Source of the DNA: Acidobacteriaceae bacterium
GTDB taxonomy: Bacteria > Acidobacteriota > Terriglobia > Terriglobales > Acidobacteriaceae
Assembly (NCBI GenBank): GCA_030040115.1
Contig: JASHUH010000259.1
Span: 1-10,383, forward strand
DNA: 10,383 nucleotides
Direction: 5' to 3'
In this document: one piece after another, positions 1-6,743 of the stretch
Layout of the letters: every line of letters begins with the position of its first letter
Numbering within the stretch: the stretch's first letter is position 1
Translations under genes and position numbers: made by a program
Notes under the pieces: generated by a model
Databases searched by the model: none
The model's input: the letters and a program-made list of their open reading frames with translations, nothing else
Told to the model about the DNA's origin: nothing

Positions 1-1863
1 AAGCTAGAGATGGCTTGGCGCTTCTCGACCGACGCGCTCGGCCGCGAGCCCGACGCTGACTACATGTCGACGCCGCTCCTCGTCAACGGGCGCATCCTCA
101 CGACTGCGGGATCCCGCCGTGACGTTGTCGCGCTCGACGCGGGCACAGGCGAGCTACTCTGGCTGTATCGCAAGGACGAGGGCCAGCGCGGCGGCTCGCG
201 TGGCGGCCCTGGCCTTGGTGTAGCCTATTGGACCGATGGCGACCGGGAGCGCGTTCTCTATGTCACGATCGGCTACCAGCTCATTTCGCTCGACGCCAAG
301 ACCGGCCTTCCCGATCCCAAATTCGGTGCAGAGGGTATCGTCGATCTTCGCCTCGATGACGACCAGCAAATGGACATGACTCGCGGCGTGATCGGTCTAC
401 ATGCGCCGCCGGTGGTGGTGCGCGATGTCGTCATCGTCGGCGCGGCTCCAACCGCCGCCGTCAAGGGCTATGTACGCGGGTTCGACGTGAGGACTGGCCA
501 GCGCAAATGGATTTTCCACACCGTTCCCCGCAAGGGCGAGTACGGCTACAGCACCTGGCTCAAGCCGGAGCAGACGGAGACCATCGGCAACACTGGCGCG
601 TGGGCGCCGATGTCGGCAGATTCGGAACTCGGACTCGTCTACGTCCCCGTCGAGCTGCCGACCGCCGATTCTACAGGTTTGGGCCGCTGGGGAGATAGCC
701 TTTTCAGCGATTCGCTTGTCGCTCTCGATGTCGAGACCGGCAAGCGCAAATGGCATTACCAGACGGTCCATCACGGTTTGTGGGACCGCGATGTTGCGTG
801 CGCAGCAGTCCTCTGCGACATTGCAATGGACGGCAAGATCGTGAAAGCGCTCGCCTTGCCGTCGAAGCAAGCCTATGTGTATGTGCTCAATCGGGAGACC
901 GGCAAGCCGATTTGGCCCATTCCCGAGTGCTCGGTTCCGACGGGCGATGTGCCGGGCGAATGGTATTCGCCGACGCAGCCGATGCCGACCAAACCGCCGG
1001 CCTTCGACCGTCAGGGGGTGCACCAGGACGACTTTGCCGACTGGACGCCGGAGATTCATGCGCGCGCACTTGCGATCGCAAGCCACTACAGGCTGGGGCC
1101 GCTCTACACGCCCCCAGCCTTCTATAAGCCGGATGGCCCCTGGGGAACCATGATCGTGCCCGGAACCCAGGGCGGCGCCAACTGGCCTGGCGCCTCCTAT
1201 GATCCTGAAACCCACATGCTCTATGTTTTTTCCAAGAGCGTAATCGAGGTGGAAGGAATCGGACCCAGCTGGATGGATCCCAAGAACATGGTGAACGTGG
1301 TGTTCACGGGAACCACGTCCCTTACCCAGGACAATGGCGGCGGCGGCTTCGGCGGCCACTATCATTCACTAGGATTTTTTGGTCGTCGTTCGAATATCGA
1401 TGACAGCATCAGCGCACCCATCAAACCGCGCATGCTCTCCATCGAAGGGCTGCCGATTCTCAAGCCGCCTTATGGCCGCATCACGGCCATCGACCTCAGT
1501 CAGGGAACCATCGCCTGGCAAGTGGTCCATGGCGAGACGCCGGATCACATCAAGAACCACCCGCGGCTCAAGGACCTCAATATTCCCCGCACCGGACAAT
1601 CGGGTATTCTCGGCACCCTCACCACCAAGACTCTCGTGATTTGCGGCGACTGCGGTCTCTTCAGCGACGAGAAGGGCGTGAAAGGCGCCCGGCTGCGCGC
1701 CTATGACAAGGCGACGGGCGAGGAAAAAGGGGCGGTCTTCATCCCAATTGTAACCACCGGCGCTCCGATGACCTATATGCACGGAGGCAGGCAATATATC
1801 GTCGTCGCACTAGGCAGCAGCAATGGCGCCTCGCTCGCCGCCTTCCGGCTGCCGGAGGCCTAA
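1..1863 (+). CDS. PQQ-dependent dehydrogenase (quinoprotein), 5' truncated by the window edge
   Basis: Periplasmic quinoprotein that oxidises a sugar or alcohol using pyrroloquinoline quinone; the substrate cannot be read from sequence. The frame is open to base 1 (K-L-E before the Met at base 10), and that Met sits in the family motif 'LEMAWRFSTD', so it is internal. The signal peptide and first propeller strands lie upstream. Numbering from the Met at base 10 (617 residues), propeller W-motifs occur near 41-53 (ALDAGTGELLWLY), 158-168, 239-250 and 495-503. 'VHHGLWDRD' (253-261) and the Lys in 'SKQAYVYVLNRETGK' (K286) match the HHDLWDxD and xKxGxxYVLDRxTG motifs of membrane glucose dehydrogenase. 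D259 and K286 are 27 residues apart, the spacing I recall for Asp466/Lys493 of the E. coli enzyme, so the active site looks intact. The usual HHD is HHG here. A cytochrome c gene follows after 57 bases and is probably cotranscribed. Family call firm; substrate unknown. Confidence 0.93.
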   Translation, partial: KLEMAWRFSTDALGREPDADYMSTPLLVNGRILTTAGSRRDVVALDAGTGELLWLYRKDEGQRGGSRGGPGLGVAYWTDGDRERVLYVTIGYQLISLDAKTGLPDPKFGAEGIVDLRLDDDQQMDMTRGVIGLHAPPVVVRDVVIVGAAPTAAVKGYVRGFDVRTGQRKWIFHTVPRKGEYGYSTWLKPEQTETIGNTGAWAPMSADSELGLVYVPVELPTADSTGLGRWGDSLFSDSLVALDVETGKRKWHYQTVHHGLWDRDVACAAVLCDIAMDGKIVKALALPSKQAYVYVLNRETGKPIWPIPECSVPTGDVPGEWYSPTQPMPTKPPAFDRQGVHQDDFADWTPEIHARALAIASHYRLGPLYTPPAFYKPDGPWGTMIVPGTQGGANWPGASYDPETHMLYVFSKSVIEVEGIGPSWMDPKNMVNVVFTGTTSLTQDNGGGGFGGHYHSLGFFGRRSNIDDSISAPIKPRMLSIEGLPILKPPYGRITAIDLSQGTIAWQVVHGETPDHIKNHPRLKDLNIPRTGQSGILGTLTTKTLVICGDCGLFSDEKGVKGARLRAYDKATGEEKGAVFIPIVTTGAPMTYMHGGRQYIVVALGSSNGASLAAFRLPEA

Positions 1864-1912
1864 CCTGTTATTGAAAGCAGTTTCAGATGTTCAGAATTTA
1901 AAGACGATGTAG

Positions 1913-1917
1913 AGGAG
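1913..1917 (+). promoter_or_regulatory. Ribosome binding site of the cytochrome c gene
   Basis: AGGAG lies 3 bases before the ATG at 1921. The spacing is short, but no other ATG in this frame lies nearby, and this start gives a complete signal peptide. Confidence 0.55.
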
Positions 1918-1920
1918 TGG

Positions 1921-2361
1921 ATGAGACCGATTTTCGCATTGTTACTGGGCGTCGCAATTTGCGGGGGAGTTTCCAACGTAGTTCATGCGCAGGACAGCAC
2001 GCCGGCTTCCTCCGGCGTTTACACGGAACAACAAGCGGCACGGGGCAGCGCGCTTTACCAATCGAAGTGCGCCTCGTGCCATGGCGCCGATCTGTCAGGT
2101 GGCGGAACCTCGCCTGCGCTGGCCGGCCCCGATTTCCTGGCAAATTGGACGGGCCGGCCCGTGGCCGCTCTGTTTGACACGATTCATAAAACCATGCCGG
2201 CCGATCAACCGGGCACACTTACCACGCAACAGGCCGCGGACCTGATTGCGTTTCTTCTGCGCGCCAACAGATTCCCCGCGGGAAAAACCGAGCTTCCGGC
2301 AGACACGGTTCATCTGAAACATATCCTCATGGATCAAGCGCCGTCTGCACCCGGAAACTGA
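1921..2361 (+). CDS. Exported monohaem cytochrome c
   Basis: Small class I c-type cytochrome of 146 residues, expected in the periplasm as electron carrier. Residues 1-23 form a signal peptide (short basic start, hydrophobic 'IFALLLGVAICGG', cleavage after V-H-A). The haem site is C50-A-S-C53-H54 within 'YQSKCASCHGADLSGGG'. 'SPALAGPDFLANW' follows, and M92 in 'HKTMPAD' is the likely sixth haem ligand. A C-terminal helix 'TTQQAADLIAFLLRANRFP' has the usual cytochrome c fold pattern. It lies 57 bases after the PQQ dehydrogenase gene on the same strand, the classic pairing in which the cytochrome takes electrons from PQQH2 and passes them towards the terminal oxidase. The partnership is inferred from position; the cytochrome identity is directly visible. 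Confidence 0.93.
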   Translation: MRPIFALLLGVAICGGVSNVVHAQDSTPASSGVYTEQQAARGSALYQSKCASCHGADLSGGGTSPALAGPDFLANWTGRPVAALFDTIHKTMPADQPGTLTTQQAADLIAFLLRANRFPAGKTELPADTVHLKHILMDQAPSAPGN

Positions 2362-2693
2362 CGAGATTTAAGCAAATTTTCTGCGGGTCTACGCTGAGGC
2401 CGTTGGCAAACGAGCGGCTCTTCTTTCCAAAAACGCCGCTCTTCGAAAGACTTGGTGGTGCATAGCGATAGGAAATCCGCTCAGAGAGGAATCGTGCGCG
2501 TCGCGCAAGCCATGGCCTGAGGGGGGATTCTTGCGATCTCCGCCCGCGCCGCAATCCGGGCCCTGATCAAAAAGCAGCGGTTACAATTACTATCCCGACC
2601 AAGAACAGGGAATGGACTGTCTCCAACCCGCGGCTCACTGTTTTCGCGTCTGGAACCGAACGGAGGAACCGCGCCGCCCCAGGTCGATCAATA
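2362..2693. other. Intergenic stretch between convergent genes
   Basis: No intact gene is supported between the cytochrome c stop and the GH27 stop. A 7-bp inverted repeat (GAGCGGC 2412-2418, GCCGCTC 2435-2441) has a 16-base loop and no following T run, so it is a poor terminator candidate. The right half holds a short reading frame resembling a decayed Ig-like repeat, listed separately. Confidence 0.6.
2562..2660 (+). pseudogene. Possible relic of an Ig-like/adhesin repeat domain
   Basis: In the frame starting at 2562 the translation contains 'AVTITIPTKNREW' followed by 'TVSNPRLTVFASGTE'. This follows the pattern VTIT-x-PT-x-N-x-x-(Y/W)-T-x-S-x-x-x-LT-(L/V)-x-x-(S/G)GT seen in tandem Ig-like repeats of large secreted bacterial proteins. 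There is no start codon with a ribosome site, no partner repeat and no continuation of the domain downstream, so if real it is a decayed fragment. At about 30 residues, chance resemblance is a serious alternative. Confidence 0.22.
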
Positions 2694-4049
2694 TCAAAGC
2701 GCCTTGACGCGGTATAGGACGACCCCATGCGATGGCACAACAGCGCCGATGGCGCCGCCTTTTTCCTCGATTTTGCCTGTCCACAGGTTTTGCGAGGAAT
2801 AGCCACGTACATTCTCTGGGAGGCCCACGGCAGATGCTTGTATAACGACGTTCTCCGCCTTAGAGCCGGTGTTGAACAAACCAACGATCACGTCTCCGTT
2901 TGGTTCCCGCTTGAAGAACACCTGCTGGTTGCCCGTGTTGAGAACCCTTTTGGCAGCGATCGAATCCTGGTCAACAGCGAGCACTGCGGTGTTTTTGAGG
3001 TAATTTTGCAGATCCGGTTGGTTAAGGTGAGTAAGATCGACGCCGAGGATGAGAGGCGCCGCTCCAAGGGCCCACAGGCTTATCTGCGTTTGACCCTCGA
3101 CTGGAGTAAGTCCGTCATTGGTGCCATTTCCTACCTCGATGGAGTCATAGTCGTTGAACCCTCCGGGGCCAGCGTAAGGCTGCCATTCGGCTACACGGTC
3201 GAAACGCATCTTGACGTTTGCCCAAGAGGTCAGCGGATAGCCGGTTCCGCCCTTTTCGCAGTCATAGCATTCAATGTCGGGTGTCGCTACCCACTGATTC
3301 GCGTATTTCATCAATGTAGGGGCGATGGCCTGTGTAAAGTTCCCCGGTGTGACGTCGAGGACCATCGGTCGACCGCTTTGCCGTATGGCATTCGACCATG
3401 CCTTCACGTCGGCGGCGTTGCTGTTTTGCGTACCGTCGAGTTTGATGTAATCGACGCCCCATGCCGCGAACATATCCGCCCAGGAATTGATATACTGTCG
3501 CGCTCCGGGCTTACTAAAGTCAATGCGAACCATTCCGCGGCAGTTGTAATTCTTCTCCTCTACAGACGGTTCGGCAATCTGAGCAGCGGTGTACGGTGTG
3601 CCCTTAATCTGCGTGTTTTTGCTTACTGCCTGCCTGGAAATACCGGGTGTGACATAAATTCCGAACTTCAGCCCGAGGCTGTGGATGTAGTCAGCGACTA
3701 CCTTTATGCCATTTGTGTTTCCGCTGGCCGGGAATCTCGAGGAATCTGCCACCCAGCGGCCATAAGCTCCGACGTTGGGACCCTGAGGGCCCGGACACTG
3801 GTACCAACGGTCGTCAAGATTTATGTAGTTGTAACCGATATTCTGCAGACCGGATTTCTGCAGCGCACGCGCTTGAGCTTCGATCTTCGCTGCCGTGGGA
3901 TGCTCGCGGAGAAAGCTCCAACTACTCCAACCTAGAACGGGTTTGCGCTCGAGGCCATTGTTTTCTGCCCTGGCGTTCTGCAGGCCGCCCACACCTGCCA
4001 AGAACACGATGATCAGTGCAGGCGTGAAAGTAGGCGTGAATCTCCTCAT
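2694..4049 (-). CDS. Exported GH27 alpha-galactosidase-like glycoside hydrolase
   Basis: Retaining glycoside hydrolase family 27 enzyme (451 residues) expected to release terminal alpha-D-galactose or a related sugar outside the cytoplasm. Residues 1-28 are a signal peptide (MRRF start, hydrophobic 'ALIIVFLAGVGGL', A-R-A cleavage). GH27 landmarks in order: 'GWSSWSF' (40-46), 'YINLDDRW' (75-82), 'LGLKFGIYVTPG' (125-136), nucleophile D205 in 'VDYIKLDG', acid/base D258 in 'QWVATPDIE', 'GGFNDYDSIEVGNG' (296-309) and 'QISLWALGAAPLILGVDL' (322-339). A small beta-sandwich closes the protein; there is no lectin or CBM tail. I chose the ATG at 4049 because AAAGGA lies 9 bases upstream and it opens directly on the signal peptide; an in-frame ATG at 4151 would add 34 residues before it. 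The arginine usually found just after the Trp before the acid/base is valine (V254), so specificity may differ from classic alpha-galactosidase. Transcribed divergently from the TIM-barrel gene at 4526. Confidence 0.92.
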   Translation of the reverse strand: MRRFTPTFTPALIIVFLAGVGGLQNARAENNGLERKPVLGWSSWSFLREHPTAAKIEAQARALQKSGLQNIGYNYINLDDRWYQCPGPQGPNVGAYGRWVADSSRFPASGNTNGIKVVADYIHSLGLKFGIYVTPGISRQAVSKNTQIKGTPYTAAQIAEPSVEEKNYNCRGMVRIDFSKPGARQYINSWADMFAAWGVDYIKLDGTQNSNAADVKAWSNAIRQSGRPMVLDVTPGNFTQAIAPTLMKYANQWVATPDIECYDCEKGGTGYPLTSWANVKMRFDRVAEWQPYAGPGGFNDYDSIEVGNGTNDGLTPVEGQTQISLWALGAAPLILGVDLTHLNQPDLQNYLKNTAVLAVDQDSIAAKRVLNTGNQQVFFKREPNGDVIVGLFNTGSKAENVVIQASAVGLPENVRGYSSQNLWTGKIEEKGGAIGAVVPSHGVVLYRVKAL

Positions 4050-4058
4050 AGAAATCAT

Positions 4059-4064
4059 TCCTTT
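4059..4064 (-). promoter_or_regulatory. Ribosome binding site deciding the GH27 start
   Basis: On the minus strand AAAGGA is 9 bases before the ATG at 4049. It directly abuts another in-frame ATG at 4058, too close for use, so 4049 is preferred. Confidence 0.6.
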
Positions 4065-4189
4065 GATTCCACCCCTCGGTCTTTCCTTCCCCTGCTCACC
4101 GCCAGTTTCTCCAAATAGACCGCTGAACGAAATTCCATCATGGTTATTCAAACTTCGGCGCTTTCGCCCATTTAACCCTCATGATCCGC

Positions 4190-4215
4190 GAAGGGAAGGC
4201 GCGGAAGTTCCCTTC
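4190..4215. repeat. Inverted repeat (8-bp stem, 10-base loop)
   Basis: GAAGGGAA (4190-4197) and TTCCCTTC (4208-4215) are perfect inverted copies separated by 10 bases. The element would lie in the leader of the GH27 transcript if its promoter is upstream of 4215. No T run follows on either strand, so it is not an obvious terminator. Confidence 0.5.
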
Positions 4216-4450
4216 TGCTGCAAACATGTTGTGAATACGGTGTTTAGGTAACGAGGCAAACTTGCGCGTGTCCGATGATAGCACAACACAGTGTTTGCCG
4301 GTTCCGGAGATTTTTCGAAGCCGGTAAGCACCCGAGCGGTCGCACGCCAGACCGAGTTCTAAACAGCCAGTTAAGACCGCGATCAAGCGCCGCATTTAGA
4401 TTGGAGGCGTCCCGAGGGTCGGCATTGAAGACCGGGAGTTCACTGATGGC

Positions 4451-4465
4451 TGTTTTCAGAAAACA
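4451..4465. promoter_or_regulatory. Candidate operator: perfect 15-base palindrome
   Basis: TGTTTTC-A-GAAAACA is a perfect 7+1+7 palindrome about 60 bases before the start codon at 4526 in a divergent promoter region, a usual place for a dimeric repressor or activator site. No regulator gene is in the window and the site was not matched to a known family. Confidence 0.4.
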
Positions 4466-4513
4466 CTTCATACGGCCAATTTACAGATTGTGACTAAAAG
4501 CCCAAAATAGATG

Positions 4514-4520
4514 AAGGAGG
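4514..4520 (+). promoter_or_regulatory. Strong ribosome binding site deciding the start at 4526
   Basis: AAGGAGG lies 5 bases before the ATG at 4526. An upstream in-frame ATG at 4511 overlaps this site and the ATG at 4523 is too close, so 4526 is the best start. Confidence 0.75.
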
Positions 4521-4525
4521 TAATG

Positions 4526-5437
<912 letters not shown>

Positions 5438-5498
5438 GCCGCGTTTGTGCGTTCATAACGGGATTTCCATGGCTGAGCTAAGGTGCGTACGCAACATC

Positions 5499-5533
5499 CG
5501 GCCACGCGAAAAGCTTTGGCGTTTTCGCGGCCG
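5499..5533. repeat. Stem-loop between the two TIM-barrel genes
   Basis: CGGC (5499-5502) and CGCGAAAA (5505-5512) pair with TTTTCGCG (5522-5529) and GCCG (5530-5533). This gives a 12-bp stem with a 2-base bulge and a 9-base loop. No T run follows on either strand, so it is not a standard intrinsic terminator; attenuation, RNA stability or a dispersed palindromic element are alternatives. A 10-base palindrome TGCGTACGCA lies just upstream at 5484-5493. Confidence 0.6.
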
Positions 5534-5661
5534 AAGAAAGTTATAAAGCTGCGTTTCGCGCAGGCGCCTGACGAGAGTACACCTGCACATCAACAAATTT
5601 GGCCACATAAATCGGCGTGCAATCGGGTGCATTGGATTATTGAGACAAATGAGGTGTGAAA

Positions 5662-6612
5662 ATGATGAAACGCCGTGAGTTTATCATCGGTTCCACAGTG
5701 GCTGCCGGCGTGGCATGGGCGCAAGGCGCCAAAACGTGGGCGCTAAGCCCGGACAAGGCAAAACGGGATCGCATCTCGGTGATGACCCTGGCTTTTACCA
5801 GCATTCTGAAAGACCCTGCACATCCGGATGATTCCCAGAGAACTCTCGACATCCTGGATACGCCAGAGATGATCGCGAGTCATTATGGCATCCATCACGT
5901 AGAGGTGCAGCATACCCACTTCATCTCTACCGAGCTGCCCTACCTGAGGGAGTTTCGCGATCGGCTGAGGAAAGCGAACTCGCATATGAATCAAATTTGT
6001 CTTGAATTCGGGCCTCTAAACATCTCCTCCCCGGATCCCATTCTTCGCGTGGAAACGATCGACCTCACCAAACAATGGGTTGACCATGCCGTGGAGCTGG
6101 GTTGTCCACGCGTCATGGTGAATCAAGGCACTCTCGCTCCTGAAGTGCGTCAGGCGGCGATCGAGACACTGAAAACAATGGGTGAATATGGCAAATCCAA
6201 GAACGTCTTTGTGACCATGGAAAATCGTGGCGGCAGGCGGCGGCCCAGCACGCCGCCTGCCGCAGCCAGCTCCGCGAACGCAACTGGCGCCGGGAGCGGC
6301 GCCCCGGAAACGCCTGGCTGGGATGTGGTCGTGGAAGTCATCAAGGCTGCAGGGATATATGCCAATCCCGATACCGGCAATTTTCCTGATGAAGAATCCC
6401 GCGCAGCCGGACTGCGCGCCATGTACCCGCTGTCATCCGGTGGCAGTCACGTCCACTACGACCCGGCGAGGTTCAACGAAGCCAACGCGATCAAAATCTC
6501 TAAAGAGGTCGGCTACAAAGGTCTCTATTCGATTGAGGCAAGCACCATCAATGGGCCGGATCCTTACTCAAGGGTTCAAACTGTCCTGGATGAGCTGCTC
6601 AGGGATCTTTGA
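5662..6612 (+). CDS. Tat-exported xylose-isomerase-like TIM barrel with a low-complexity insert
   Basis: Sugar phosphate isomerase/epimerase-family TIM barrel, 316 residues, reaction unknown. I chose the ATG at 5662, 7 bases after GAGG (5651-5654); ATG 5665 and GTG 5656 are alternatives. The Tat motif is K3-R-R-E-F7 followed by 'IIGSTVAAGVAWAQGA', so periplasmic location is likely. The four strand-end metal ligands of this fold are visible: E187 in 'VTMENRG', D237 in 'NPDTGNF', H263 or H265 in 'SHVHYD', and E292 in 'LYSIEAS'. This barrel therefore looks catalytically complete, unlike its upstream neighbour. Directly after E187 an Ala/Ser/Pro/Gly-rich stretch of about 29 residues (191-219) interrupts the barrel; its DNA forms two hairpins. 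Probably part of one operon with the gene at 4526. The frame just past the stop reads into an amidohydrolase-like relic. Confidence 0.87.
   Translation: MMKRREFIIGSTVAAGVAWAQGAKTWALSPDKAKRDRISVMTLAFTSILKDPAHPDDSQRTLDILDTPEMIASHYGIHHVEVQHTHFISTELPYLREFRDRLRKANSHMNQICLEFGPLNISSPDPILRVETIDLTKQWVDHAVELGCPRVMVNQGTLAPEVRQAAIETLKTMGEYGKSKNVFVTMENRGGRRRPSTPPAAASSANATGAGSGAPETPGWDVVVEVIKAAGIYANPDTGNFPDEESRAAGLRAMYPLSSGGSHVHYDPARFNEANAIKISKEVGYKGLYSIEASTINGPDPYSRVQTVLDELLRDL
6230..6303. repeat. Two adjacent inverted repeats inside the coding sequence
   Basis: A perfect 13-bp inverted repeat (6230-6242 with 6251-6263, 8-base loop) is followed by GGCGCC (6286-6291) and GGCGCC (6298-6303) with a 6-base spacer. 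Both fall within the DNA for the low-complexity insert of the TIM barrel and keep its reading frame. Confidence 0.8.
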
Positions 6613-6621
6613 TGCGTCTCA

Positions 6622-6742
6622 TTCGTCGGTGGCGACACGCCGCAAGAGATTTTCAGCGCGCACAAGGTGAAGCGCGTGACCGCCAATGGCCGCAACTTTA
6701 AAAGGGAACGGTTATTGGCAGACGCCAAGGGCCGGCAAAGGA
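6622..6742 (+). pseudogene. Probable relic of an amidohydrolase C-terminus
   Basis: Reading from 6622 gives 'FVGGDTPQEIFSAHKVKRV' followed by 'TANGRNFKRERLLADAKGRQ'. This matches the closing pattern of metal-dependent amidohydrolases, roughly (A)D-hh-hh-GDP-x-x-DI-x-x-x-x-x-h-x-x-Vh-x-NGR-hh-x-R-x-x-L. The frame has no start: it runs from the stop of the preceding TIM-barrel gene (6610-6612, same frame) to a TAA at 6781. It therefore looks like the tail of a gene whose body was deleted, with its last codons overlapping the 3' end of the convergent PQQ dehydrogenase gene. Resemblance is from memory of the family; no alignment was run. Confidence 0.4.
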
Positions 6743-6743
6743 A

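Larger units (their letters stand above)
4050..4525. other. Divergent intergenic region with operator-like and stem-loop structure
   Basis: About 475 bases between the GH27 start (minus) and the first TIM-barrel start (plus), so promoters for both should lie here. I could not pick convincing -35/-10 pairs. Visible structure: a stem-loop at 4190-4215 on the GH27 leader side, an imperfect CCGG-based hairpin near 4300-4327, and a perfect 15-base palindrome at 4451-4465, about 60 bases before the TIM-barrel start. Short frames in this region show no recognisable protein. Confidence 0.55.

Noticed and set aside
397..1365. Long minus-strand open frame opposite the first PQQ dehydrogenase
   Set aside because: It lies wholly opposite a clear gene, shows no family motifs, and such frames arise from GC-rich third positions.
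1..1860. GC difference along the first PQQ gene as a sign of transfer
   Set aside because: Hand counts gave 40/60 GC at 61-120 and 601-660 but 27/60 at 1201-1260; local variation within one intact gene is not evidence of foreign origin.
2412..2441. Inverted repeat considered as a terminator for the cytochrome c gene
   Set aside because: Seven-bp stem with a 16-base loop and no T run after it.
2727..3935. 402-codon plus-strand frame opposite the GH27 gene
   Set aside because: Antisense to a gene with complete GH27 motifs; no recognisable domain and no ribosome site that stands out.
4050..4151. Longer N-terminus for the GH27 protein from the ATG at 4151
   Set aside because: It would place 34 polar residues before a normal signal peptide; the ATG at 4049 has a better placed ribosome site.
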